DNA of 64,000 nucleotides from positions 1 to 64,000 of the forward strand of contig CANJIS010000006.1 in assembly GCA_947474565.1 (NCBI GenBank). The letters run 5' to 3'. Source of the DNA: Alphaproteobacteria bacterium (lineage in GTDB: Bacteria; Pseudomonadota; Alphaproteobacteria; Micropepsales; Micropepsaceae). Shown here piece by piece: positions 57,127-64,000 of the stretch; position 1 is the first letter of the stretch, and the number at the start of each line of letters is the position of its first letter. Position numbers and translations under genes: made by a program. A model generated the notes under the pieces. It made no database searches, was not told where the DNA came from, and saw only the letters and a list, made by a program, of their open reading frames with translations.

Positions 57127-57833
57127 GCAGTGTGGCCAAAATGATTGCCGAGATTGAAGACCAGATGGAAGCCGAAGCCCCCGCAAGCAACGTCAATGCC
57201 GAGCATCTGCGGATGGTCGAGGCGCTTCTGTTTGCCGCCAGCGAACCGCTGGATGAGAAGTCGCTGACAACATCGCTGCCGGAAGGCGCGGATGTGCCTG
57301 CGCTGCTGGCGGCGCTTCAAGCGTTGTATGAGAAGCGTGGCGTAACCCTCTGTTGCGTCGCGGGAAAATATCAATTCCGTACCGCCAGTGATTTTGCCTT
57401 CCTGCTGCGCAAGGAAAAGCCGGAACAGAAGCGTCTGTCCCGGGCCGCCATCGAGACCTTGGCCATTATCGCCTATCACCAGCCCGTCACCCGGGCCGAG
57501 ATCGAAGAAATCCGTGGCGTCGCCATGTCCAAGGGGACGGTGGACACGCTGATGGAAGTGGGCTGGGTCAAGATCCGTGGCCGCAAGCGCACCCCGGGCC
57601 GCCCGGTCACCTATGGCACCACCGACGCCTTCCTGGTCCAGTTCGGGCTGGAAAGCGTCAACCACCTGCCGGGCACCGATGAACTCAAGGCGGCCGGATT
57701 CCTGGAAGCCATTCCGCCCGCCGGGTTCGATGTTCCGAACCCCTCCGACGCCCTGGCGCCGGATGAGGACCCCTATACCGGGGAAGAGCCGCAGGATTTG
57801 CTGACGGGAAGTGTGAACCTGGACGAGGCGTAA
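57123..57833 (+). CDS. scpB: Segregation and condensation protein B
   Basis: 236 residues with two winged-helix domains. MVEALLFAASEPL (about residues 30-42), RAAIETLAIIAYHQPVTRAEIE (about 110-131) and RGRKRTPGRPVTYGTT (about 155-170) are family hallmarks. It completes the SMC-ScpAB complex for chromosome compaction. smc is not in the window. The acidic tail is longer than the core. Confidence 0.96.
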   Translation: MSSVAKMIAEIEDQMEAEAPASNVNAEHLRMVEALLFAASEPLDEKSLTTSLPEGADVPALLAALQALYEKRGVTLCCVAGKYQFRTASDFAFLLRKEKPEQKRLSRAAIETLAIIAYHQPVTRAEIEEIRGVAMSKGTVDTLMEVGWVKIRGRKRTPGRPVTYGTTDAFLVQFGLESVNHLPGTDELKAAGFLEAIPPAGFDVPNPSDALAPDEDPYTGEEPQDLLTGSVNLDEA

Positions 57834-57840
57834 GCTCTCA

Positions 57841-57942
57841 TTGTCATGGCCTGCGAATGCAGGCCATCCAGGTGACCGAGTTTCCGTGGCTTGCAAGATG
57901 CTTGTTTCAACTGGATGGCCCGCACTCCGGCGGGCCATGACA
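57841..57942. repeat. Inverted pair of REP-like units (copy B)
   Basis: Left unit 57842-57871 (TGTCATGGCCTGC, GAAT, GCAGGCCATCCAG) and right unit 57911-57942, identical in sequence to the right unit of the element at 44644. A 39-base spacer unrelated to that of copy A lies between. The left stem differs from copy A by paired changes (GG/CC to the TGC/GCA type), so the hairpin is conserved. The right end lies one base from the stop codon of the next minus-strand gene. Confidence 0.88.
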
Positions 57943-57943
57943 G

Positions 57944-58462
57944 TTAGGGTTGTCGCGCCAGTTCGGCCATTTTCTCGATGCCGGCCTCAAACCGCGTCTT
58001 GCGGCGGGCGATGTCCGCTGCCTTTGCCTCTGGCGTCATGGCCGAGGTGTCGTAGAGCAGGTCATAGACGATCTTGGAATGGGTGGCGTCCACCACCTCG
58101 ACCGACAGATTGCCGTGGTAATAGATCGGCGAGAGCGGCTGGGAGTAGGCGTAGGAGAGCGGGCTCTTGGCCACCATCAATTCATCGGTGGTGCCGTTGA
58201 GCCGGCGGTTGGTGCCGATCTCACCCGTGCCCGTCGTCAAAACACATTTGCTGCCGAGCCAGGTTTCGATCTGACAATAGCCGCCCACCTTGGCCCACAC
58301 GGTTGTGGCCGGGCGGTCCACGGTCTTTTCCATATGAATGGTGGTGAAGTCCGGCTTCTGGTTGACGAAGCCCGTCATGGGCGCGGGAGCAGGAGCGGCG
58401 TTTTGAGCATAAGCAGGAAGCGCCGCCAGCATGAGCGCGGTGCTGACAAGCATCTTTCTCAT
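57944..58462 (-). CDS. Secreted SRPBCC-fold protein
   Basis: 172 residues with a signal peptide (MRKMLVSTALMLAALPAYAQ). The mature part fits the START/SRPBCC ligand-binding fold: VDRPATTVWAKVGGYCQIETWL near the start, beta strands in the middle and a long C-terminal amphipathic helix. Two cysteines (about 62 and 72) could pair. Ligand unknown. Overlaps rnd by four bases. Confidence 0.72.
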   Translation of the reverse strand: MRKMLVSTALMLAALPAYAQNAAPAPAPMTGFVNQKPDFTTIHMEKTVDRPATTVWAKVGGYCQIETWLGSKCVLTTGTGEIGTNRRLNGTTDELMVAKSPLSYAYSQPLSPIYYHGNLSVEVVDATHSKIVYDLLYDTSAMTPEAKAADIARRKTRFEAGIEKMAELARQP

Positions 58463-59640
58463 GCGTCATCCCCTTCCAGTTCGACGACGACAGCATCGCC
58501 ATTTTCCAGGGCAATGGCCAGATCGCCTTTGCGCAGCAGCTTGGCGTCATTGCCGAAGACTTCGGCGCGCCAGCCACGCAGAGCGGCAACGCCTTCGTCA
58601 TCTTCCACCGCCAGCTTTTCAATATCGTCGGCATTGGCGATCAGGCGCGGCGCAACTCCGGCGGCTTCGGCCCGCAGCCGGAGCAGGGTTTTGAGCAGGT
58701 CAATCGCGGCGGGCGATGGCTCACGGCGGCGGCGCTGCGGCGGAGCGACGGAGCCTTCCGGGGCGGGTGCATCGGCTGCTGCCGCCAGCGCTTCCATCAA
58801 TCCCTTGCCCAATTTGGAGTTGGCGAAACCCTTGGGCACGGCGCGAATGCGTTCCAGCGCTTCGCCGGTCTCTGGCGGATGGGCGGCGATTTCGGTGATG
58901 GCTTCGTCTTTCAACACCCGTCCGCGGGGAATGTCGCGGGCTTGCGCTTCGCGTTCGCGCCAGGCGGCAATGCCCGCCAGCACGGCCAGGAAGCGCTTGC
59001 TGGAGGAGCGCGGCTTTAGCCGTTTCCAGGCCAGTTCGGGATCAAGCTTGTAGAGCGCCGGGTCCTGTAGCGCCGAAACTTCTTCGGCCACCCAGGATTC
59101 GCGGCCGGTCTTTTCCAGCTTGGCTTTCATCCATTCATAGATCACCCGCAGATGGGTGACGTCGGCCAGGGCATATTCCAGCTGGCGTTTGGAAAGCGGG
59201 CGGTGGCTCCAATCGGTGAAGCGCGCCGATTTGTCGATCTCGACATGGGCGATGCGTCGCGACAGGGTTTCATATGACGCCGCATCACCGAAGCCGCAGA
59301 CCATGGCGGCGATCTGGCTGTCGAACAAAGGGTGGGGCAGGACGCCGCCCTGCAGATAGAAGATTTCGATATCCTGCCGCGCCGCATGCAGCACTTTGAC
59401 GATATCGGGACGCTTCATCAGTTCGTAGAAGGGCGCCAGATCAATCCCGGGCGCCAAGGGATCAATGATCGCTTCGACACTCGGGTGGCCGGGTGTTTCG
59501 GGAGAGGCGACCTGGATCAGGCAGAGTTTGGGATAATAGGTCTGGTCGCGCAGGAATTCGGTATCCAGCGCCAGATAAGGTGCGCCGGAAAGTTCTGCGA
59601 TCAGGGCGGCCAGCCCTTCATTTGAGTCCACTATCCGCAC
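58459..59640 (-). CDS. rnd: Ribonuclease D
   Basis: 393 residues, a 3' exonuclease for tRNA maturation. The DEDD residues are in LALDTEFLRDQTYYP (about 24-38), HAARQDIEIF (about 86-95) and YALADVTHLRVIY (about 155-167). HRDC domains follow from about residue 215. The start has no strong site nearby, but it agrees with the family start. Confidence 0.94.
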   Translation of the reverse strand: MRIVDSNEGLAALIAELSGAPYLALDTEFLRDQTYYPKLCLIQVASPETPGHPSVEAIIDPLAPGIDLAPFYELMKRPDIVKVLHAARQDIEIFYLQGGVLPHPLFDSQIAAMVCGFGDAASYETLSRRIAHVEIDKSARFTDWSHRPLSKRQLEYALADVTHLRVIYEWMKAKLEKTGRESWVAEEVSALQDPALYKLDPELAWKRLKPRSSSKRFLAVLAGIAAWREREAQARDIPRGRVLKDEAITEIAAHPPETGEALERIRAVPKGFANSKLGKGLMEALAAAADAPAPEGSVAPPQRRRREPSPAAIDLLKTLLRLRAEAAGVAPRLIANADDIEKLAVEDDEGVAALRGWRAEVFGNDAKLLRKGDLAIALENGDAVVVELEGDDA

Positions 59641-59679
59641 GGGGCAGTGATAGCGGATTCGGTCCGGCTGGTGGTGCTT

Positions 59680-61353
59680 TTATTGCCCCATGAGGCCGAC
59701 GACCCGGCCTTCAATTCCCGCCGCGTCGAAATAACGCGTAGGGCCCACGCTCTGACCCTCCAGCACGGTACGCAACCCGCTATTGGGGTCGGGTTCCGAC
59801 ATCACCCGGTGTTTTTCTGCCTGGACCGGTTTGCCGCCGGTCAGCGCTTCGCTCGCTACCCGGCCGACCAGCTTGCCCCGGGCGGGAAGCTCAAAGCCCA
59901 TCACCTGCGCCAAAGTGGGGGCGATGTCGGCATTGGAAACCGGCGCGGGATCGGCAAAGCCTTTTTTGAAATCCGGCCCCATGGCGGCCATGAAGTTTCG
60001 CGTTTCCGCCCGGCTGAAGCCGCCATGATTGCCCTGGCCGGTGCTGAGCGGGGTATCGCTGATGGCGATCGTGCATTGCAGAATTTCGCGGCAATCTCCG
60101 GCGCCACTTTTATAGGTGACGTAAATCGCCGGTTGCGGTGTGCGGGCGCTGCCGATCAGGTTCAGCATGCTCATCAAAAGCGCGCCGCGCATCCGCCCAA
60201 GAGAGTCATTGACGAAAACCGCGCTGACGTAATCCTGCTCCATCAGGAAGGATGTGATCTCTTCGGCGCGCTCCTTGGCGTTAGGACCGGGCAGATAGAT
60301 CAAGTCGGAGTTTGCGTTCGGTCCCACGATCACTTCCGGGTGATCGGCATCGACGCCCAGCATGCCGGGCTTGGGCATCGGCAATTTCAAAGCTTGCGAC
60401 AAGTCGGAGAGCAGAAAGCCGTTGGGCAATTCGCGGGTGCCAGACTTGTGGGTGGTGGTGACAAAGCCATGATCGGCGGTGACGAAGATATCGGTGGTCT
60501 TGTCCAGACCAAGGCTTTTCAATCGGGCCATCAAAGCGCCCAGCACGGCATCGGCATTGCGAATGCCGGCTTGGGCTGTCGGATTGTTGACGCCGGGCGT
60601 TTCTCTGCCAAGGCTGTCTTTGCTGTTGTGCTGCGCGTAATCCGGATCGCGCGACCAGAACAGCAGAATGAATGGTTTGCCGCTTTGCTTGAAATGCGGC
60701 AGCACAATCTCGTTCGCGGCGCGCGACTGCCATTCTTCCTGGGCAACAGCGGGTATTGTTGCGGCGGGCGGCAACGCGGCAAGTCCCACGCTTTTCATGC
60801 CGGCTTCGAACCAGGCGGGCAGGGCCAACCCGCGAGCGCTGCCGGTGGCGTCATCCAGGATCAAAGTCTGATCCGGCGTGGCAGTGGGATCCTGGATGCG
60901 GGCAGGGCCTTCCTTGCCGATGATGGCGGTTTGCCAGCCATGGGTGCGGGCGGCTTCGATCAAAGTGGTTTCGCCCAGATAGTTGCCGCCGAACTTCTGG
61001 TTCATTTCCGCGATCACAGCATTGCTTTCCAGAAAGCCCAGGGTGCCGCCGGTGCTGTCCATGAACTGGCCGGTATAGATGCTGTTGCCGAAATCGCCGG
61101 TGTCGCCGATGTAATGGCCGGTGGCGATGGCCGACGCATTCACCGTGGTAACGGTGGGATAAAGCGAGTGGCTGTTGGTGAAGTCCACGCCCTGGCTTTT
61201 CAGGCGCGCCATGTTGGGCGTGTCGCTTGGGTTCACGCTGCCATAGCGCAAGCCATCGGCCACGAAGATGATGATGTTGTGGGGCCGATTCTGGGCGGCG
61301 GCGGGAAGGGACAGCAGACCCAGAAGCAGGGCGGCAAGAGACAGGGATTTCAT
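59680..61353 (-). CDS. Secreted alkaline-phosphatase-superfamily hydrolase
   Basis: 557 residues from ATG 61353; longer frames to 61626 cross the divergent aspS start. Signal peptide MKSLSLAALLLGLLSLPAAAQ. Metal site: VADGLRYG (about residue 30) and the nucleophile Thr in YPTVTTVNASAIATGH (about 65-80); FVTADHGF and the later NHGG supply the remaining Asp/His ligands. It probably hydrolyses phosphodiesters or phosphate monoesters in the periplasm. Exact substrate unknown. Separated from aspS by a 126-base divergent region. Confidence 0.85.
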   Translation of the reverse strand: MKSLSLAALLLGLLSLPAAAQNRPHNIIIFVADGLRYGSVNPSDTPNMARLKSQGVDFTNSHSLYPTVTTVNASAIATGHYIGDTGDFGNSIYTGQFMDSTGGTLGFLESNAVIAEMNQKFGGNYLGETTLIEAARTHGWQTAIIGKEGPARIQDPTATPDQTLILDDATGSARGLALPAWFEAGMKSVGLAALPPAATIPAVAQEEWQSRAANEIVLPHFKQSGKPFILLFWSRDPDYAQHNSKDSLGRETPGVNNPTAQAGIRNADAVLGALMARLKSLGLDKTTDIFVTADHGFVTTTHKSGTRELPNGFLLSDLSQALKLPMPKPGMLGVDADHPEVIVGPNANSDLIYLPGPNAKERAEEITSFLMEQDYVSAVFVNDSLGRMRGALLMSMLNLIGSARTPQPAIYVTYKSGAGDCREILQCTIAISDTPLSTGQGNHGGFSRAETRNFMAAMGPDFKKGFADPAPVSNADIAPTLAQVMGFELPARGKLVGRVASEALTGGKPVQAEKHRVMSEPDPNSGLRTVLEGQSVGPTRYFDAAGIEGRVVGLMGQ

Positions 61354-61479
61354 GCGCAATTCCGTCGGGAAAGGCCAAAATAGCGGGCCTTTATGACAGC
61401 CGAAATGGGACGAAACTACCCGCCTTGACCGGGTTCGGATAAACCGCCAAAACCCAGCCTTTCCTTGATGGTTTTGCCC

Positions 61480-63279
61480 ATGCACGCCTATCGCACCCAT
61501 ACCTGCGGCCAGCTTCGCGCGAGCGATGTGGGCAAGACTGTGCGCCTGTCCGGCTGGGTCAACCGCCGTAGAGATCATGGCGGGCTGATCTTCATCGACC
61601 TGCGGGACCATTACGGTCTCACCCAATGCGTGATTGAGCCGGATGGCAAGGGTTTTGCGCTGGTGGACACCGCCCGTTCGGAATGGGTTCTGACCCTGAC
61701 CGGCAAAGTGGTGGCGCGCACCGCTGAAACGGTGAACAAGGATCTGAGCACCGGCGAGGTCGAGCTGCGCATCGAAGATGTCAGCATCCAGGGCAAGGCG
61801 GAAGAATTGCCGCTGCCGGTGTTCGGCGACATGGATTACCCGGAAGAGACGCGGCTGAAATACCGCTTTCTGGATTTACGCCGCGAGCGGCTGCACCAGA
61901 ACATCATGCTGCGCGCCAATATCGTGACCTCGCTGCGCCGGCGCATGAACGAACAGGGCTTTACCGAATTCCAGACCCCGATCCTGACGGCGTCTTCGCC
62001 GGAAGGCGCGCGCGACTTCCTGGTGCCGTCGCGCCGGTATCCGGGCGAGTTCTATGCGTTGCCGCAGGCGCCGCAGCAATTCAAGCAGTTGATCATGGTG
62101 GCGGGGTTCGATCGCTACTTCCAGATTGCGCCGTGTTTCCGCGACGAAGATGGCCGCGCCGACCGTTCGCCGGGCGAGTTCTACCAGCTCGATCTGGAAA
62201 TGAGCTTTGTCACCCAGGACGATGTTTTCGCCGCCGTCGAGCCGGTGCTGGCGGGCGTATTCGAGGAATTCGCCAAGGGCAAGACCGTCACCAAGCCGCC
62301 TTTCGTGCGCATTCCCTATGCCGAAGCGATGCTGAAATACGGCACCGACAAGCCGGACCTGCGGAACCCGATAGAGATCGTTGATGTCAGCGATGTCTTT
62401 GGCCGCGCCGAAGTGGAATTCAAAGCCTTCAAGAACAAGACCGTGCGCGCCATTCCCGCGCCCGGCGCCGCCAGCCAGCCGCGCAGCTTCTTCGACAAGC
62501 TGAATGAATGGGCCAGGGGCGAGGGCGCGCCGGGGCTGGGTTACATCCAGTTCGAGCAGGAAGGCGCTTCGGTTGTGGGCAAGGGCCCCATCGCCAAATT
62601 CATTCCGGAAGCGGCGCTGGCCGATATCGCCAAGCTCGCGGGCGTGAAGGCGGGCGATGCCCTGTTCTTTGCCGCCGACAAGCCGGACCGGGCCGCCACG
62701 CTGGCGGGCCTGGCCCGTACCCGCATCGGCCGGGAGCTGAATCTAATCCCGCAGGACATTTATAAGTTCTGCTGGATCGTGGATTTCCCCATGTACGAGT
62801 GGAGCGAAGACGAGAAGAAGATCGACTTCTCCCACAATCCTTTCTCCATGCCGCAATATGACCGCGAGAAGTTCATGGCGCTCGACAAGGGCGACAAGGA
62901 CACCATCCTGGGCCTCAAGGCCTATCAGTACGATATTGTCTGCAACGGCTATGAATTGTCTTCGGGCGCCATCCGCAACCACGATCCCGATGTGATGCTG
63001 AAGGCCTTCGAGATCGCCGGTTACCCGCATGAGGAAACCGAAGCGCGTTTCGGCGGCATGCTGAACGCATTCCGTCACGGCGCGCCGCCCCATGGCGGCA
63101 CCGCGCCGGGGATCGACCGCATTGTCATGCTGCTGGCGGGCGAAGAAAATCTGCGCGAAGTCACCATGTTCCCGATGACCCAGTCGGCGCAGGATCTGCT
63201 GATGAACGCGCCCAGCCCGGCCAACGCCAAGCAGCTCAAAGAATTGCATTTGAAGGTCGTTTACCCTGAGAAGGGATGA
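61480..63279 (+). CDS. aspS: Aspartyl-tRNA synthetase (bacterial type)
   Basis: 599 residues. I chose ATG 61480 ([12 protein letters not shown]), the family start; an ATG 12 bases upstream is possible. OB-fold anticodon domain first, then class II motif 1, motif 2 (FRDED at about residue 217), the GAD insertion domain and motif 3 ([13 protein letters not shown] near 540). Alphaproteobacterial enzymes are often non-discriminating, also charging tRNA-Asn when gatCAB is present; this cannot be decided here. Confidence 0.97.
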   Translation: MHAYRTHTCGQLRASDVGKTVRLSGWVNRRRDHGGLIFIDLRDHYGLTQCVIEPDGKGFALVDTARSEWVLTLTGKVVARTAETVNKDLSTGEVELRIEDVSIQGKAEELPLPVFGDMDYPEETRLKYRFLDLRRERLHQNIMLRANIVTSLRRRMNEQGFTEFQTPILTASSPEGARDFLVPSRRYPGEFYALPQAPQQFKQLIMVAGFDRYFQIAPCFRDEDGRADRSPGEFYQLDLEMSFVTQDDVFAAVEPVLAGVFEEFAKGKTVTKPPFVRIPYAEAMLKYGTDKPDLRNPIEIVDVSDVFGRAEVEFKAFKNKTVRAIPAPGAASQPRSFFDKLNEWARGEGAPGLGYIQFEQEGASVVGKGPIAKFIPEAALADIAKLAGVKAGDALFFAADKPDRAATLAGLARTRIGRELNLIPQDIYKFCWIVDFPMYEWSEDEKKIDFSHNPFSMPQYDREKFMALDKGDKDTILGLKAYQYDIVCNGYELSSGAIRNHDPDVMLKAFEIAGYPHEETEARFGGMLNAFRHGAPPHGGTAPGIDRIVMLLAGEENLREVTMFPMTQSAQDLLMNAPSPANAKQLKELHLKVVYPEKG

Positions 63280-63298
63280 GTGCCTTCAGGCAGACAAT

Positions 63299-63330
63299 AA
63301 AAAAGGCGGCCGAGTTGGCCGCCTTTTTTA
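63299..63330. terminator. Bidirectional terminator between aspS and the atp F0 genes
   Basis: GGCGGCC (63305-63311) pairs with GGCCGCC (63317-63323), flanked by AAAAAA on the left and TTTTTT on the right. It serves both converging genes. Confidence 0.92.
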
Positions 63331-63348
63331 TTGGGATGCTGCATGGCG

Positions 63349-63840
63349 TCAGTTCAGCTTGCCGCCCAGATCCTTGATGCTGCTTTCGATCAGCTGGGCA
63401 GCGCGCTTGTCGTCCATGCGGGCGGCGATCAGCTTTTCGGCAGCGCCGGCAGCGGCATTGGCGGCCAACACGCGGATTTCATTCAGGGCGGCAGCTTCGG
63501 CCTGGGCGATCCGGTCCTGCGCGCCTTGCGCGCGGCGTTCGATCTGGGCCTTCAAGCTGGCGCGGCTTTCCGCGGCGAAGCGTTCGGCGTCGGCGCGGGC
63601 ATCGTTGATGATGCTCTGGGCTTCGGCTTCCGCGCCGGCAGCGCGCTTCTGGTAATCGGCCATCAGGGCCACGGCTTCGTCCCGCAGGCGCTTGGCTTCG
63701 GCCAGTTCGGCGGAGATCACGGCGGCGCGGGCATCCAGCATCTTGCCGACCATGCCGGGGACGCCTTTGGACACCAGGATAACGATCACCAGGACAAAGC
63801 CGACGGCAACCCACAGTTCCGGTTCGTGCAGCAATTCCAT
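63349..63840 (-). CDS. atpF: ATP synthase F0 subunit b
   Basis: 163 residues. One N-terminal membrane helix (LWVAVGFVLVIVILVSKG, about 8-25) and a long Ala/Glu/Arg coiled coil form the peripheral stalk. GAAGGAG precedes the ATG inside the end of the upstream gene. It is the last gene of the F0 operon, ending at a terminator. Confidence 0.95.
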   Translation of the reverse strand: MELLHEPELWVAVGFVLVIVILVSKGVPGMVGKMLDARAAVISAELAEAKRLRDEAVALMADYQKRAAGAEAEAQSIINDARADAERFAAESRASLKAQIERRAQGAQDRIAQAEAAALNEIRVLAANAAAGAAEKLIAARMDDKRAAQLIESSIKDLGGKLN

Positions 63841-63841
63841 C

Positions 63842-64000
63842 TTAGGACTCCTTCACCGCAGCGGCGGCTTCGGCGTTCGAGACAGTATCGCCGGTCAGCC
63901 GCGCCACGATGGCGATGGCGGCTTCTTGCGCCGCCGCAGCCACGGCGCCGCGCGCCGCAACCTGGGTGGCGTCAATGCGGGCCTGAGCGGCGCTCATCGC
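63842..64000 (-). CDS. ATP synthase F0 subunit b', 3' end (partial)
   Basis: The last 52 residues of the gene before atpF, stop at 63842-63844, one base from the atpF start. It is an Ala-rich helix (ARIDATQVAARGAVAAAAQE), continuous with the b-type coiled coil. Alphaproteobacteria carry b' and b as separate genes in this order, so this is b' (atpG/atpF2 naming varies). Its start lies outside the window. Confidence 0.88.
   Translation of the reverse strand, partial: AMSAAQARIDATQVAARGAVAAAAQEAAIAIVARLTGDTVSNAEAAAAVKES

Noticed and set aside
59647-61383. 578-codon + strand frame opposite the phosphatase-family gene
   Set aside because: The minus-strand protein has a signal peptide and metal-site motifs; the + frame does not resemble a protein.

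Overview
This window is a 64 kb chromosomal segment of a high-GC alphaproteobacterium. The evidence for the class is: the uninterrupted tuf-S10-spc-adk-alpha ribosomal superoperon; an ATP12-type F1-ATPase assembly chaperone; DUF1489 and DUF3572 proteins; the DivK-PleD pair; an FtsN-like SPOR gene next to nagZ-scpA-scpB with clustered GANTC sites; a phasin; and split b and b' ATP synthase genes. A free-living soil or aquatic relative of Caulobacterales, Rhizobiales or Micropepsaceae fits, but the sequence alone does not fix the genus.

Layout. 1-14590: 3' end of tuf, then 27 ribosomal protein genes with secY, adk and rpoA, all on the + strand and tightly packed or overlapping. A paired palindromic repeat lies between rplO and secY, and a separate sigma70-type promoter precedes rpsM. 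14600-20360: envelope protease DegP-like, a small outer-membrane barrel, rarA, crcB, rluC and atp12. 20451-28297: pccB and pccA (propionyl-CoA carboxylase) separated by two minus-strand genes (a glycosyltransferase-like protein and a FUSC transporter), followed by acylphosphatase and an aldo/keto reductase. 28294-30611: lipB, an orphan FliN-like gene, and a sulfur assimilation pair (siroheme-synthase N-domain and APS reductase) behind a palindromic operator-like site. 30699-37378: accessory block with two tandem PQQ-type dehydrogenases, a divergent secreted cupin, a beta-1,4-galactosyltransferase-like gene of lower GC and tRNA-Leu(GAG). 37465-48869: housekeeping genes (DUF1489, panC, SPOR-type D,D-carboxypeptidase, phasin, clpS-clpA, HIT, RidA, dinB, ROK kinase). 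48969-57833: cell-cycle and chromosome genes (divK, pleD, xth, erpA, dgt, ftsN-like, nagZ, scpA, scpB). 57944-64000: SRPBCC protein, rnd, a secreted alkaline-phosphatase-family enzyme, aspS, and the 3' end of the atp F0 operon.

How genes work together. The first quarter builds the translation, transcription and secretion machinery. The pcc genes and phasin point to propionyl-CoA use and polyhydroxyalkanoate storage. The PQQ enzymes and cupin form a periplasmic oxidation locus of unknown substrate. divK/pleD, the ftsN-like gene and scpAB belong to cell-cycle control, division and chromosome organisation.

I see no CRISPR array, prophage, transposase or recognisable defence island. The least explained material is the PQQ/cupin/galactosyltransferase block, the two inverted-pair REP-like elements with compensatory stem changes, and several operator-like palindromes at promoters.
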